Positions 36,866-47,129 of a DNA stretch of 64,000 nt are shown in pieces (position 1 is the stretch's first letter; the number at the start of each line of letters is the position of its first letter). The DNA comes from Antilocapra americana (taxonomy: Eukaryota > Chordata > Mammalia > Artiodactyla > Antilocapridae). The stretch is from assembly GCA_007570785.1 (NCBI GenBank), contig ML664161.1, positions 1,301,658 through 1,365,657 on the forward strand. The letters are read 5' to 3'. The notes under the pieces were generated by a model. That model was not told the origin of the DNA and ran no database searches. It saw only the letters and a program-made list of their open reading frames with translations. The position numbers were made by a program, and so were the translations under genes.

Positions 36866-36965
36866 GAGCATATGTAAATCCATGGTGGTTTCATGTCATT
36901 GTATGGCAAAACCAACACAATAAAGTAAAGAAAATTAAAAAAAAAAAAAAGAAAGAAAAGAAAAT
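36866..36965 (+). mobile_element. Extremely 5'-truncated L1 3' end with poly(A), sense
   Basis: About 65 bp of L1 3' UTR ('gagcatatgtaaatccatgg', 'ttcatgtcattgtatggcaa', 'acacaataaagtaaag') is followed by an A-rich tail of about 25 bp. It is the complement of the 3' end seen in the young antisense L1s near 1.75 and 39.0 kb, and the only sense L1 in the window. The minus-strand frame with a poly-Phe start is the complement of this tail. Confidence 0.75.
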
Positions 36966-37611
36966 TGGTCCTCAATTATAGATTTCACACTTATCTTCTT
37001 TAATTGAGTCCTTTAATGAATCCATAGTTTCCTGAAGGCAATCATGATTACTCCAGTAAGATTTCTATTTTTCTGTAAAAGTCTCAGGCACTCATATATA
37101 CACACGCAGATAGTGCCCTGGGCAGAGTCAAAAGTACATCACAAGGAAAACAGGAGACTGAAAGAAGAAAATAGACATTAAATGTCAAGAAAAGATATTT
37201 CACAACATAAGAACTTCAAAAAAATTAAAAACCTTCCAGAGTTACAATTCCAATAAAGTTCACAAAAACCTCTTTCATTGTGATATTATTTATTCCAGCA
37301 CTCTTTCCCCTCCTAGTTCCAAAGTAATAGACTGGGCCTCCAGCATACTCACAGAACCATCTCAGTTTCTCAGACAGACTGAGGCTCTGCTCTAATCTTG
37401 TTAATAGGCAGAAGCTCACAGTATAATTTAAAAGATATTTGGGAAAAGCACCTTTTCCATGCTAATTATTCATTATTTCTCATTGATGTATAAATCAACA
37501 TATATTTTTGCAAATTCTTTCAATCTGGTAGGCCATTCTCTGTTTTCTACCCTCATAAATTTCTATTTCTACCCTAGTAAACTCCTAATTCTTTTAAGTA
37601 ATAGTAGTATT

Positions 37612-37819
37612 CATTGCTCAGTCATGTCCAACTCTTTGGAAATCCATGGACTATAGCTCACCAGACTCCTCTGTCCATGGAATTCTCCAGGCAAGAAAAC
37701 TGGAGTGGGTTGCCATGCCCTCCTGCAGGGAATCTTCCCGACCCAAGGATCAAACTGGCATATTCTGTGTCTCCTGCATTGTAGGCAGTTTCTTTACCAC
37801 CTGAGCCACGAGGGAAGCT
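37612..37819 (-). mobile_element. Bov-tA SINE, antisense
   Basis: 'gctcagtcatgtccaactct', 'tctgtccatggaattctcca', 'aagaaaactggagtgggttg' and 'ccacctgagccacgagggaa' identify the element. TCATTGCTC at 37611-37619 and 37819-37827 may be a 9-bp duplication, although the left copy overlaps typical SINE sequence. Confidence 0.9.
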
Positions 37820-38094
37820 CATTGCTCTTAAAAGCCCTTCCAGATTACCTTGTGACCATTCCTAGGCTTAAACTTCCTTACCTGTGCTCCTACATCCCAC
37901 TGTTGTAGGGTTTATTGTTTCCATCTATAGTTGTCTTTGGTAGCCTGCCACCATAATTTAGAGAGTATTTTGAATCAGCTGCTGAGAAGTTCAGATACCA
38001 GCTTGAGTTTTTAATTAGTATTGGAACTTTGGGGGTGACATTTTTTTCCTAATTTATTTAAAATGTTATGTTTTGCTTTTAAGTTGTAATGGTC

Positions 38095-38210
38095 TATTTT
38101 CTTAATTAAAATGAGAATAATGTCCCTTGAATTTTTTCTGAAGTTTAAGTAAAACAACATATGGAAAATATCCAGCACATATTTGAGACTCCATAAATGG
38201 TGGTCATTAA
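38095..38210 (+). mobile_element. Possible MIR 3' fragment, sense
   Basis: 'ttaattaaaatgagaataat', then 'aaaatatccagcacatattt' and 'gactccataaatggtggtca', echoes the MIR tail (AAAATGGGGATAATAAT ... GCCTGGCACATAGTA...CTCAATAAATG). Diverged. Confidence 0.45.
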
Positions 38211-38330
38211 TGTTATTTTTTTGAACTTTGAGCTACTCGAGAAAAAGGGTCACTTTTGATCCTATGAGCTATATAATTAGTGTATATAACTTACTTTTTG
38301 TATGTACTGGAGGTTATATATATTTTTTGT

Positions 38331-39357
38331 TTGTTCAGTCACATAGTCTTCTCAGACTCTTTGCAACCCCATGGACTGCAGCATGCCAAGTTTTCCTGCA
38401 GAGCTTGCTCAAACTCCTTTGCATTGAGTCAATGATGCCATCCAACCATCTTGTCTTCTGTCATCACCTTCTCCTCTTGCCTTCAATCTTTCCCAGCATC
38501 AGGGTCTTTTCTAATGACTTGGCTCTTCACATCAGGTAGCCAAAGTATTGGAGCTTCAGCTTCAGTCCTTCCAATGAATATTCAGGATTTATTTCTTTTA
38601 CGATTGACTGGTTTGATCTCTGCAGTCCAAGGGACTCTCAAGAACCTTCTTCAACACCCTAGTTCAAAAGCATCAATTCTTCAGCACTCAGTCTTCATTA
38701 TAGTCCAATTCTCACATTCATGTATGACTACTGGAAAAATCATAGCTTTGACTATACAGATCTTTGTTGGCAAAGTGATGTCTCTGCTTTTTAATACACT
38801 GTCTATATTTGTCATAGCTTTTCTTCCAAGGAGCAAACGTCTTAATTTCATGACTGCAGTCACCATCTGCAGTGATTTTGGAGCCCCCCAAAATAGTCTG
38901 TCACTGTTTCCATTGTTTCCCCATCTATATGCCATGAAATGATGGGACCAGATTACATGATCTGTTGTTGTTGTTGTTTTTTTTTAATTTTTTAATTGTT
39001 TTTGCCATACTTTGTCATGATATCACCATGGGTTTACATACGCTTCCCCTCAGGAACCCCCCTCCCTCTTCCCTCCCCGCCCCCCCCCCGGGAAATCTCG
39101 CTGCACCAGCCCCAAGCATCAATCCTGGGCTGGCAATAGATTAGACATATGAAAATTAACATGCTTCAATGCCCTTCTCCCATATCATCCCACCCTTACC
39201 CTCATCCACAAAATCCACGAGTCTATTCTATACATCTGCGTTCCTTTTGCTGTCTCGTATGTTGGGTTCTCGTTGCCGTCTTTCTAAATTCCATATATAT
39301 GCGTTAATATACTGTATTGTTTTGAATGTTGGATTATTGAGTTTTAAGCCAGCTTTT
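38331..39357 (-). mobile_element. BovB LINE 3' region, antisense, split by an L1
   Basis: Reversed BovB runs 38331-38963 ('gttcagtcacatagtcttct', 'ccagcatcagggtcttttct', 'ttccaaggagcaaacgtctt', 'gaaatgatgggaccagatta') and resumes at about 39320-39357 ('ttgaatgttggattattgag', 'ttttaagccagctttt'). The intervening 350 bp is a younger L1. The minus-strand frame at 38681-38935 retains the LRRLLLGRKAMTNIDS stretch typical of the BovB 3' coding end. Confidence 0.92.
38978..39319 (-). mobile_element. Young L1 3' end, antisense, nested in BovB
   Basis: Poly(T) is followed by 'gtttttgccatactttgtca', a C-rich stretch at about 39060-39090, 'tcaatgcccttctcccatat' and 'tttctaaattccatatatatg', ending at 'aatatactgtattg'. 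By eye it differs from the 1.75-kb copy at only a few percent of positions. TTGTTTT at 38974-38980 and 39317-39323 is a candidate target-site duplication. Confidence 0.88.
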
Positions 39358-39907
39358 ATATATAATAGTACCTGATATTTAATTTATTACTAATTTCATA
39401 GATACAAATAATTTTAAGGCAAAAAGAAAGTTTGAGACCTCCAGCCCCACATCCCAGATTTTTTCTTCCTATACTGAACATGCTTAGGCTCAGGTAATAT
39501 CTGAGACTTCTAAGTGTGGTGTATAGTCACCTCAATTACACAGGAATGGCCAGTTAAGTCAAGAAACACATCAACATAATTCAATAGATACATCCCTTAT
39601 ATGATATTTCTCATATGTTCCCTGCTCAAGACATCTCTTACATAAGGATCATTTAGTTTGCTAAGAGGGTCTAATATTAGCACACTGATAAGCGTGGAAA
39701 GAATAAATGAATCATAGAACCACTGTTTGACCATTTAATTATCATGTATTTGATGCATTCTGTAAAATTACTATTTATCCACCTTATCCCTCTTTAAATT
39801 ACATATGTATACTCATTTGTATGTATTCCTCTATTGATCCACTTCAGGAGCTTACAGTTTAACTACAATTATACATCTTTTAACTGTTACAGTCTCTGTA
39901 GTTATCA

Positions 39908-40517
39908 TTGTCTGTATTAGCATCAAATCTGGCTCCTTTCTTTCAAGTCTTTCCTTTCTCACATTTGACCAAGAATATTGGGGGATTTACAGTGCAGAAA
40001 GTATCAGATCTGCTTCCAAATATTAGACATACAGAGAGAGATGCGAAGTGCGATTCACCCACAGTATTAAACCTTGGCCACCTCCACTTGGTGTCAGTGG
40101 TGACAACTTTATCCTCAGTCACATGGCAGCTTTCCTATTGCCAAGAAGGTGGCTGTCCCTCTGATATCCTTGTCCCTCTGGGTTACCCTGCAAAGTGCCA
40201 GTGTCAGTCCTGCCCACACATTCCCCTGGCCCTTAAACAGAGAAAATGCATACTTTTCCTCAGACAAAACCATCCAAATTGTCATAAAAATGGTAGGATT
40301 TTTAAGAAGGCAAGAGATCAAAACATTCAGTCTTTCTGACTTCCAAAATAAGTCTAATTGGAGCCCTTCTCCCTCCCTTTCTTTGCATTACCTCAGTTGT
40401 TACAAACTAATACAACCAAGAAGGACCACTCAAGTGACTTCCAACCTAGTGGCTGTGCTGACCAAAGCAGACATTGTTGGCCTTATCTTTCAGAGAAGGA
40501 CTGTCACCCACACGTAG
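39908..40517. other. GC-richer segment with overlapping open frames, unassigned
   Basis: A 143-codon frame on plus (39908-40339), a 122-codon frame on plus in another register (40149-40517) and a 68-codon frame on minus overlap here. The base composition is clearly less AT-rich than the surroundings, which lengthens chance frames. The 143-residue product is Cys-rich near residues 95-110, but no family is recognised and no splice or promoter context is evident. It may be an old LTR or other repeat. Confidence 0.3.
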
Positions 40518-40705
40518 ATAAGTACGTTTATAGATGAAATTAACCCATTTAATACTTTATTTCTACACATGAGCACAATGCCTGGCATGTATTGAGTGTT
40601 GATTAAGCTACAAAAATGCCTGTATTTATTCTATGTAGCTTATTATATAGTTTCTATAGAAAATATATTCAATTTTAGCTATATCATTAATTCAAATTTA
40701 TAAAA

Positions 40706-40895
40706 CACATATCATTTGCCAGAGACTATGCTAAGTATTTTGCATATATTTTCTCATTACATCAGTTATATATAGTGAATATTATTATTTCCATTTAACT
40801 GGAAACAGTCTCATAGGCTTACCTGAATTGCTCATAGTGCCTAATGTAGCCAGGATTTGAATATATATCTTTCTGAATCCAGAAGCAAATGTTTA
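40706..40895 (-). mobile_element. MIR SINE fragment, antisense
   Basis: 'catttgccagagactatgct', 'ttgcatatattttctcatta', 'agtgaatattattatttcca' and 'gtagccaggatttgaatata' match reversed MIR (TGCCAGGCACTGTGCT ... CTCATTTAATCC ... TATTATTATCCCCATTTTA ... AGCCAGGATTTGAACCC). Confidence 0.75.
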
Positions 40896-42222
40896 ACAAG
40901 GATGAAATACTATCTGCTCATTACAATGCACATATTCCTATAATGAGTAATATAATACCTTCTATTATCTTATTATGAAAGTGTTCTTCAGATGGTTTTT
41001 CTTTCGTGATGTAACAAATTATATATTAAGAACTCATTATATGTACGTGAAGGAAGTATGATAGAATGTTCTACCATTCTTTAAATGGTAGAACAAGAGA
41101 AAAAGGGGAAGAACTAAGCTAAAATCAACCAGTATGACCTTTATTACTCTGTTTTGCTCTAAGATATTCAGATTCAATCAGTTTGAACATGAGTGTTTTA
41201 AAAATATTAGCACTTTTGCAGTTTTACTGTTTAATATTCATCACACAAACACACAGATAATGTGTCAAGTTGATGTGCAAACTCAACAAGGATGAATTAA
41301 AGTATTATAGATTGTTTTCAACCTTTTCTTCCCTATAATCTGAATGGCATTAAATTAACAAATCAAGTTTTTGATGGACTGGTCACTTTTTTCATCCAGA
41401 TTATCATTAATATCTCATAAGAAATTTCATGTAAAATGTTAAGGTAATAAACCTATTATATTTCATCCATCTATCAGTCTGCATGCAACTTGGAAGCCCT
41501 CCACACTACAGAAGATAGCAAGGATTACACGTGAATGTAAACCCTTTAAAAATGTATTCAAGATTATTTTTATGCAAATAGCAATGAAAGATAAGAGCAT
41601 AAAGGTAAAGCCATTTAAAATATAAAATGAGATGTCATGGAGGTGTTAGCTAACCTAAGGCTACTTTTATTGCTGTTGGTCAGTGATGAAGCCATGCCCA
41701 ATTCATTGTGACCCCATGGAGAGGTAATCATATTGCAAGATACAAGTGTATCAAATCAACGCTTTGCACACCTTAGAATTACAAAAAAATTATATGCTGA
41801 CCATATCTCAGTAAAGCTGAACAAAATAAAAATTACCATTTAATGTGATAAATTACTTAGGCATATTTTTATTGATAGACTAAACAATTTTAGAAATGAA
41901 TTATTATTTCACATTATTTCTATGTATTAGCTCTATATTTAGTACTTATAAGAGGCTTTGAAGAACTTTAAAATTTAAATTTCCAGTTATTTTTTGATAA
42001 TGTAGTGAGATGTGATTTTTATAATTTCAGTTATGTAGGAATATTTTGCAAATAAAGATAAATGTTTATTTTTTAATTTCCAGTGCTTTGCAAAATATCT
42101 AACTTATAATATCTATTGGGAAAATGATTAAACTTTGAAGCAATAGTTAAATATATATTATTAGTATGCTTGTTTCAAAAATTATTTTTGACCAAATATA
42201 TATTCATATTTCAGTTGTGTCT
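40896..42222. other. Unique AT-rich stretch
   Basis: No gene. About 41680-41722 ('agtgatgaagccatgcccaa', 'ttgtgaccccatgga') could be a tiny Bov-tA remnant in reverse, but it is too short to claim. Otherwise nothing is recognised. Confidence 0.45.
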
Positions 42223-42234
42223 AGACTCTCATTT

Positions 42235-42354
42235 ATTTATTTATTTTTGGCTGCACTATTTGTGGGCTTTTAGTTCTCTGAACAGAGAATGAACCCAGGC
42301 CCTCAGCAGTAAGAGTGGGGAGTCCTAACCACTGGATGGCCAGGGAATCTCCTA
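42235..42354 (-). mobile_element. CHR-2-type SINE, antisense, with 12-bp TSD
   Basis: The T-rich start 'atttatttatttttggctgc' is the complemented tail. It is followed by 'ttagttctctgaacagagaa' and 'gagtcctaaccactggatgg'. AGACTCTCATTT is present at 42223-42234 and 42355-42366, a perfect 12-bp duplication. Confidence 0.9.
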
Positions 42355-42366
42355 AGACTCTCATTT

Positions 42367-43539
42367 GAAAATTTCATTTCTTGCTACCACATTCAACATG
42401 TTACATGTATATGGCATTCGATGCCATTGTGATAGACTGACTAGTACATTTAATCTCAGACTTGAATATTAGCAGTTAATATAAACTTGTTACATACTGA
42501 ACCTAATATTTCCCTGATTTACATTTTTATCACTTTATTTGTATTATAGACATTTTCATGTCTTTTTCACTACTATCACCACTGATGATCACCATTTCAG
42601 GCCTGAATGTAGTTGAACAGGTAACCTCAAATCTGTAAAAAGGTGTAAAATCTGTAGCTCCTGTTACTGTGAAGTCTGTTTACCTTTTCTTAGTCTTTCC
42701 CACCTTTAGGCAGGGCACATGCTTCACAGTCATTGGACCCATTCTAGTATATTTTTTCAGTTTAAAAAAGTAAAATCAAACTAAAAAATTACTGCACTCA
42801 AATTTATATCAATCTTCCTAATAGATACTTAGATTAAAATTCATTAATATATATAAAACATAGATTACAATTTCTTTAGAATATATGGTCAGATCTATAA
42901 TACTATCTAGACAAAGGACATAGAACGCTCTCAGAAATTAACTATCTTTGACACCTTTATATTGCTATATATCCTCACATTTATGTTTGAGGTAAAGTAA
43001 GAAATTATAAAAAGATTTCTTATTAATTTTGGAGACAGAATTAATGGGAAAGCAAAAATGCCAAAATATTAGTTGAATCATTAGGACTCCAAACCCTATT
43101 TCATTCAGTCATTTGATTTAGGATATGGGTCACTGAATGACTTTTTTAATCCAAATGAGAAATTAATCCAGGTGATCATTCAGTATTTATCCTTTTTGGA
43201 GGCTTTTAATAGAAGTTTTAAAGAGTTGGGCAGACAATGCAAATATATAACTGTTAGAAAATATTTGAACAATAAAAGATATCACTTACCCAGAGTTTAC
43301 AGTTTAGTAATCTCCTCTACAGACCTTATTCGGCTGCTTAAAAATATTCTCTAGTTTCTGCTATACTTGTAGGCAAAGCAATAGAGCAAAAGGACCTTTT
43401 TCCTGATCCAGCTGTGCCCTACTGTTCTTTGACTTAACCTCTTTCCTTCTCTTCAAAAGCTATCTTCATTTATATTGCTCTAAAGCCATTTCCTTTCATC
43501 TCTTGTTATCCATTTATGCCTTCAGTCTTCATCTCTTAC
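42367..43539. other. Unique AT-rich stretch
   Basis: Nothing beyond AT-rich unique sequence could be supported. Confidence 0.5.
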
Positions 43540-43660
43540 AATTGCTTCTTTTTCTCTACCTCTCTACTGAAATTGCTCTTTCAAAGGTCATTAATGAGTT
43601 CCTTTGTCCTAAGTACAACATACTTCCATCTCCTTATCTTCCTCAAACTCTTTCATTGTT
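43540..43660 (+). mobile_element. Probable L2 reverse-transcriptase fragment, sense
   Basis: The plus frame reads STEIALSKVINEFLCPKYN. This parallels the segment of the L2 (CR1-clade) reverse transcriptase just upstream of its LLDLSAAFDTVDHS motif, where family members have ...TALxKVTNDLL. The downstream motif itself is not preserved. A short, old and uncertain match. Confidence 0.42.
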
Positions 43661-44492
43661 TTGCACCAAAATTTTTCTTTCTTTCTTTTTTTTTTTGGTC
43701 TCATTTAGTTATAAGGGATGGATATGATTAGATATCTGATATTTTGTCAGCAAACCCCAGAGGCCTTATAATGATAATAAAGCTCATTAAATCTAAAGCT
43801 TAAAGATTATACTATTTTCAAAATATTCTTAAGGACCTCAAGAGGAAGGAATCTGTATTTCTTTAAAATTACATGCTAATATGACAACTATAGTCTATTT
43901 CTGTTTTGTTATGCTGTTGTACTTTTTGCCACTGACAAGCTTTATTATATAATTTATAGTAAACAAGACCTGTCATGACCTCTCTGGTTCCAATTATGCT
44001 TCATGTCTTTTAAACTTAACTTCTATTCACTGTTTGAATCGGATTCTCTGATTCCTAATTTTAATTCCTGGTATGATCATCTGATTGGCCAATTAGTCTT
44101 TTTCCCAAAAGGTATTTATAGGTTGCTAATCAATAAATGGGTTCTTCGGTCAGGTATATAAACCTTACTCGTTAAAAGGAAAGGTGCCAGTCAGATGGCA
44201 CAAAGCATGGCGTTTGGGAAGCAGGGGTTGAAGATGGTTTAATTTTATTTTCAAGAGCTATTACATGTTTACAGTAGTTATTGTTTTTGTTATATTCCAT
44301 TCCTTATCTGTCAAAACTATTGTTTTGCATGGAAGAGCTTTATTAACAATTTGCCAGTGATGAACTGCTAATTGCTGTCCTAGAGTAGGCAAAAACTTAG
44401 TTCACCTAAGCAACATGTCAGCAATTCCTGTCATCGTCTGTGTTCTTCTGATAATTTGTTTCGTGATTTCCACTCCTAGTGGTTTCATATAT

Positions 44493-44547
44493 ACATGTGT
44501 GTGTGTGTGTATGTGTGTGTATATATACACACACACATATATATATT
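44493..44547. repeat. (TG)n(TA)n(CA)n microsatellite with 28-bp perfect palindrome
   Basis: TG units run into TATATA and then CA units. Positions 44510-44537 are exactly self-complementary around a central TATATA, so each strand can fold on itself. Confidence 0.93.
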
Positions 44548-45452
44548 TGTCATATAATTATGTAGCTATAACTATCTATCATCTGTCTATATCAGAGGAA
44601 GAGTTTAAGGATTCTTTTTCTCAGGCCTATTTAGTTGCTAGAAACAGACACATTTAGACTCTCAGGCTATCACAAATAAAGTTTTTTATTGGGTATCTGT
44701 AGAGAAGAAAATGAAATTTAGAATAGAATCTTTAATAAGGTCAGTCCTCAAAGAGGTATGGTAAAAGGTGATTCTTGTGTCAGTGCAGTTCTCTTGGCCT
44801 CAACAGCGAATCATTGATCTATAACCAACAGTGTTGATGTGATTCCTCTTTTTGCCTATGTCTGTTCCTCTGCCAGTTGACTGACTTTTATTGCTTTTAT
44901 TATTTGCTACTGTTGCCTCTTCATTTTGTCCTGCACATGATCCATTATAGTTATTGGAATATTACTATACCTCAGACATTGTTAGCTGCAAGTTCTACTT
45001 ACTAACTCAGTCTTATTGGTTTTTCCAATATGAATTATTGGAAATAAGACTTTCTTTGGCCAAATGTATCACACAAATATGTGCATGGACCACCAACTAG
45101 ACTCTCAGTTTATTACCTTTGGATGAGATGTCTATCCCTGGTCAAAACACCTTGAATCAGGTGGATGATATGGCATTTGGTAAGAAAGATAAATATCTAC
45201 AAATTGATGGTCATGGATGAGACTATGTTGATTATTTTGGGCTGTTGCCCAGGTAGGTACTGAGACTGGCACTGACCCAACCACTTCTGCTTCTTAAAAA
45301 TCTCTTCTCTATTTTTTTCTCATATACAACATATTTTTTTTAATCTATGATAAATTTTTATCTGTCTCTGAAGAGAAAGAGAAGATATATTTCTCTGAAA
45401 ACTGTCCTCTTTATCTCTTTATTTTCCATGAATAAGTGCCTTAAGTATTTGT

Positions 45453-45505
45453 CCATATATATATATATATGTATATATGTATGAATGTATTATATATATA
45501 TATAT
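45453..45505. repeat. (TA)n-rich tract
   Basis: Two TA arrays are separated by 'gtatatatgtatgaatgtat'. Low complexity only. Confidence 0.9.
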
Positions 45506-46272
45506 TCTTTACACTTTGATTTTTCTCAAGGCATAGTAATTCTTATGAATTCAATTGTAATATATTTTATATAGTTCTTGTGTCCATTTTTATAACTTCA
45601 ATTGCCCTATAAGATGCCAAGTCCATCTTTCCAGCCACTTACTTGTTTTCTCTACTAGAATGTCCGCCATGTTTATTTTACTGTTTCAGAAACAAACGTG
45701 TTATTCTTAACAACCACAAGGTTAATTTCTCCTTCTGACATTGATATTTCCATTAATGGAATAACAATTTACTTTGTTACCAAGTTTTATCCTTGAATTA
45801 TCTTTAATATCTTTTCTCTTCATCCCCTACATTTAGTGAAATGCTAAGTATTATACTCCATATTTTACCTCTACATTATGTCTTGTATCATCTGTATTTT
45901 CTTGCTTACCATCTGATTTGTGCCTTCATTACTATTCTTATCTGTGTTAACATAGTCAGTCTCTTTCCTCTTTATATGATCTATTCATCATTGTCATATT
46001 CTCACAAAAAATTTTGTTTCATCAGTTCCAGTTTCAGTCAAGTCACAGCAGTAAATAGATGACTCATTCAAATTTGGTAATTTGACGAGTTTAATAAAGA
46101 GATTTTGAAAGGTGTTAGGTAAGTGAAGAAAGAACACAAGAGATAATTAATGCCATATGTAGGGATTTACATAACAATGTTTTCCCCATTACTGTCCTTG
46201 AACAGGAGAGAGAAGAAAGTGGTTATTTCATCCCACAGATGTCCTGCCACCACTTCTGGTTCATGTTCATGT

Positions 46273-46476
46273 TCATGTCAGTCTCGCAGTTGTCTGATTC
46301 TTGGCAACCCCATGGACTTTAGTCCACCAGGCTCCTCTGTCCATGGAATTCTCCAGGCAAGAATACTGGAGTGGGTGGCCTTGTCTTCATACAGGGGATC
46401 TTCCTGACTCATGGAGTGAACCTGGATCTCCTGCATTGTAAGCAGATTCTTTAGTCTGAGCCAAGAAAGAAGCCCC
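46273..46476 (-). mobile_element. Bov-tA SINE, antisense
   Basis: 'tgtcagtctcgcagttgtct', 'atggactttagtccaccagg', 'caggcaagaatactggagtg' and 'ggatctcctgcattgtaagc' identify it. Three copies of TTCATG (46260-46277) precede and overlap its left edge. It diverges from a sense copy 135 bp to the right. Confidence 0.9.
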
Positions 46477-46611
46477 TGCTTCTGGCTGGGCAATCCCAAC
46501 TGGAGACCCAAAGCAAGAAATCTTAAGAATGTGATTCACATGGGTGGGCCTTCCAGGGTGAAGAGCAGAAAGTTTATCTGAAAGTCAAACTGATGACAGT
46601 TCAACTCTCTT

Positions 46612-46818
46612 ATGAACTTCCCTGGTGCCTCAGACAGTAAACCGTCTGCCTACAATGCAGGAGACCTGGATTCAATCCTTGGGTTGAGAAGCTCTCCTGC
46701 AGAAGGGAACGGCAATCCACTCTAGTATTCTTGCTTGAAAAATCCCATGGACGGAGGAGCCTGGTTGGCTACAGTGCATAGGGTCGCAAAGGGTTGGACA
46801 CAACTGAGCAACTTCACT
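46612..46818 (+). mobile_element. Bov-tA SINE, sense, with 12-bp TSD
   Basis: 'gaacttccctggtgcctcag' begins the element, with 'tacaatgcaggagacctgga', 'catggacggaggagcctggt' and 'acacaactgagcaacttcac' following. TTCAACTCTCTT (46600-46611) and TTCAACCCTCTT (46819-46830) differ at one base and bound it. Confidence 0.92.
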
Positions 46819-47091
46819 TTCAACCCTCTTCAATATCAGTAGCTTCTCACTGTCTACTGAAACAAGCACAGTGTTTATAGACTTTCACTGAATGCTCTAA
46901 ATCTTGCCCATTAGATTTATTGGCTAAAACTGAGCTCATAGGAATAGTCCCTGTATTTTCATATTTCACTACAGTATATACCTTACTATCTACTGAATTT
47001 TTTTTTTTCTTTCTGGGGCATTATCTACCACCTGGGGGGAAAAATGTATGACTTGAAACTTGCTTAACCATTTCTCTTTCACATTTCTTCT

Positions 47092-47094
<3 letters not shown>

Positions 47095-47127
<33 letters not shown>
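47095..47127. repeat. (TG)n microsatellite
   Basis: About 16 uninterrupted TG units in unique sequence. Confidence 0.96.

Positions 47128-47129
<2 letters not shown>

Larger units (their letters stand above)
43661..46258. other. AT-rich stretch with simple repeats
   Basis: Contains the palindromic TG/TA/CA tract at 44493-44547 and a TA tract at 45453-45505. About 43970-44210 ('tgattggccaattagtcttt', 'aataaatgggttcttcggtc') may be an old repeat but could not be placed. No coding region is supported. Confidence 0.45.

Noticed and set aside
38451..38942. 163-codon plus-strand frame
   Set aside because: It is the antisense of the BovB at 38.3-39.4 kb; the coding direction of that element is minus.
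41680..41722. Tiny Bov-tA remnant
   Set aside because: Only about 40 bp resemble the SINE; too short and diverged to claim.
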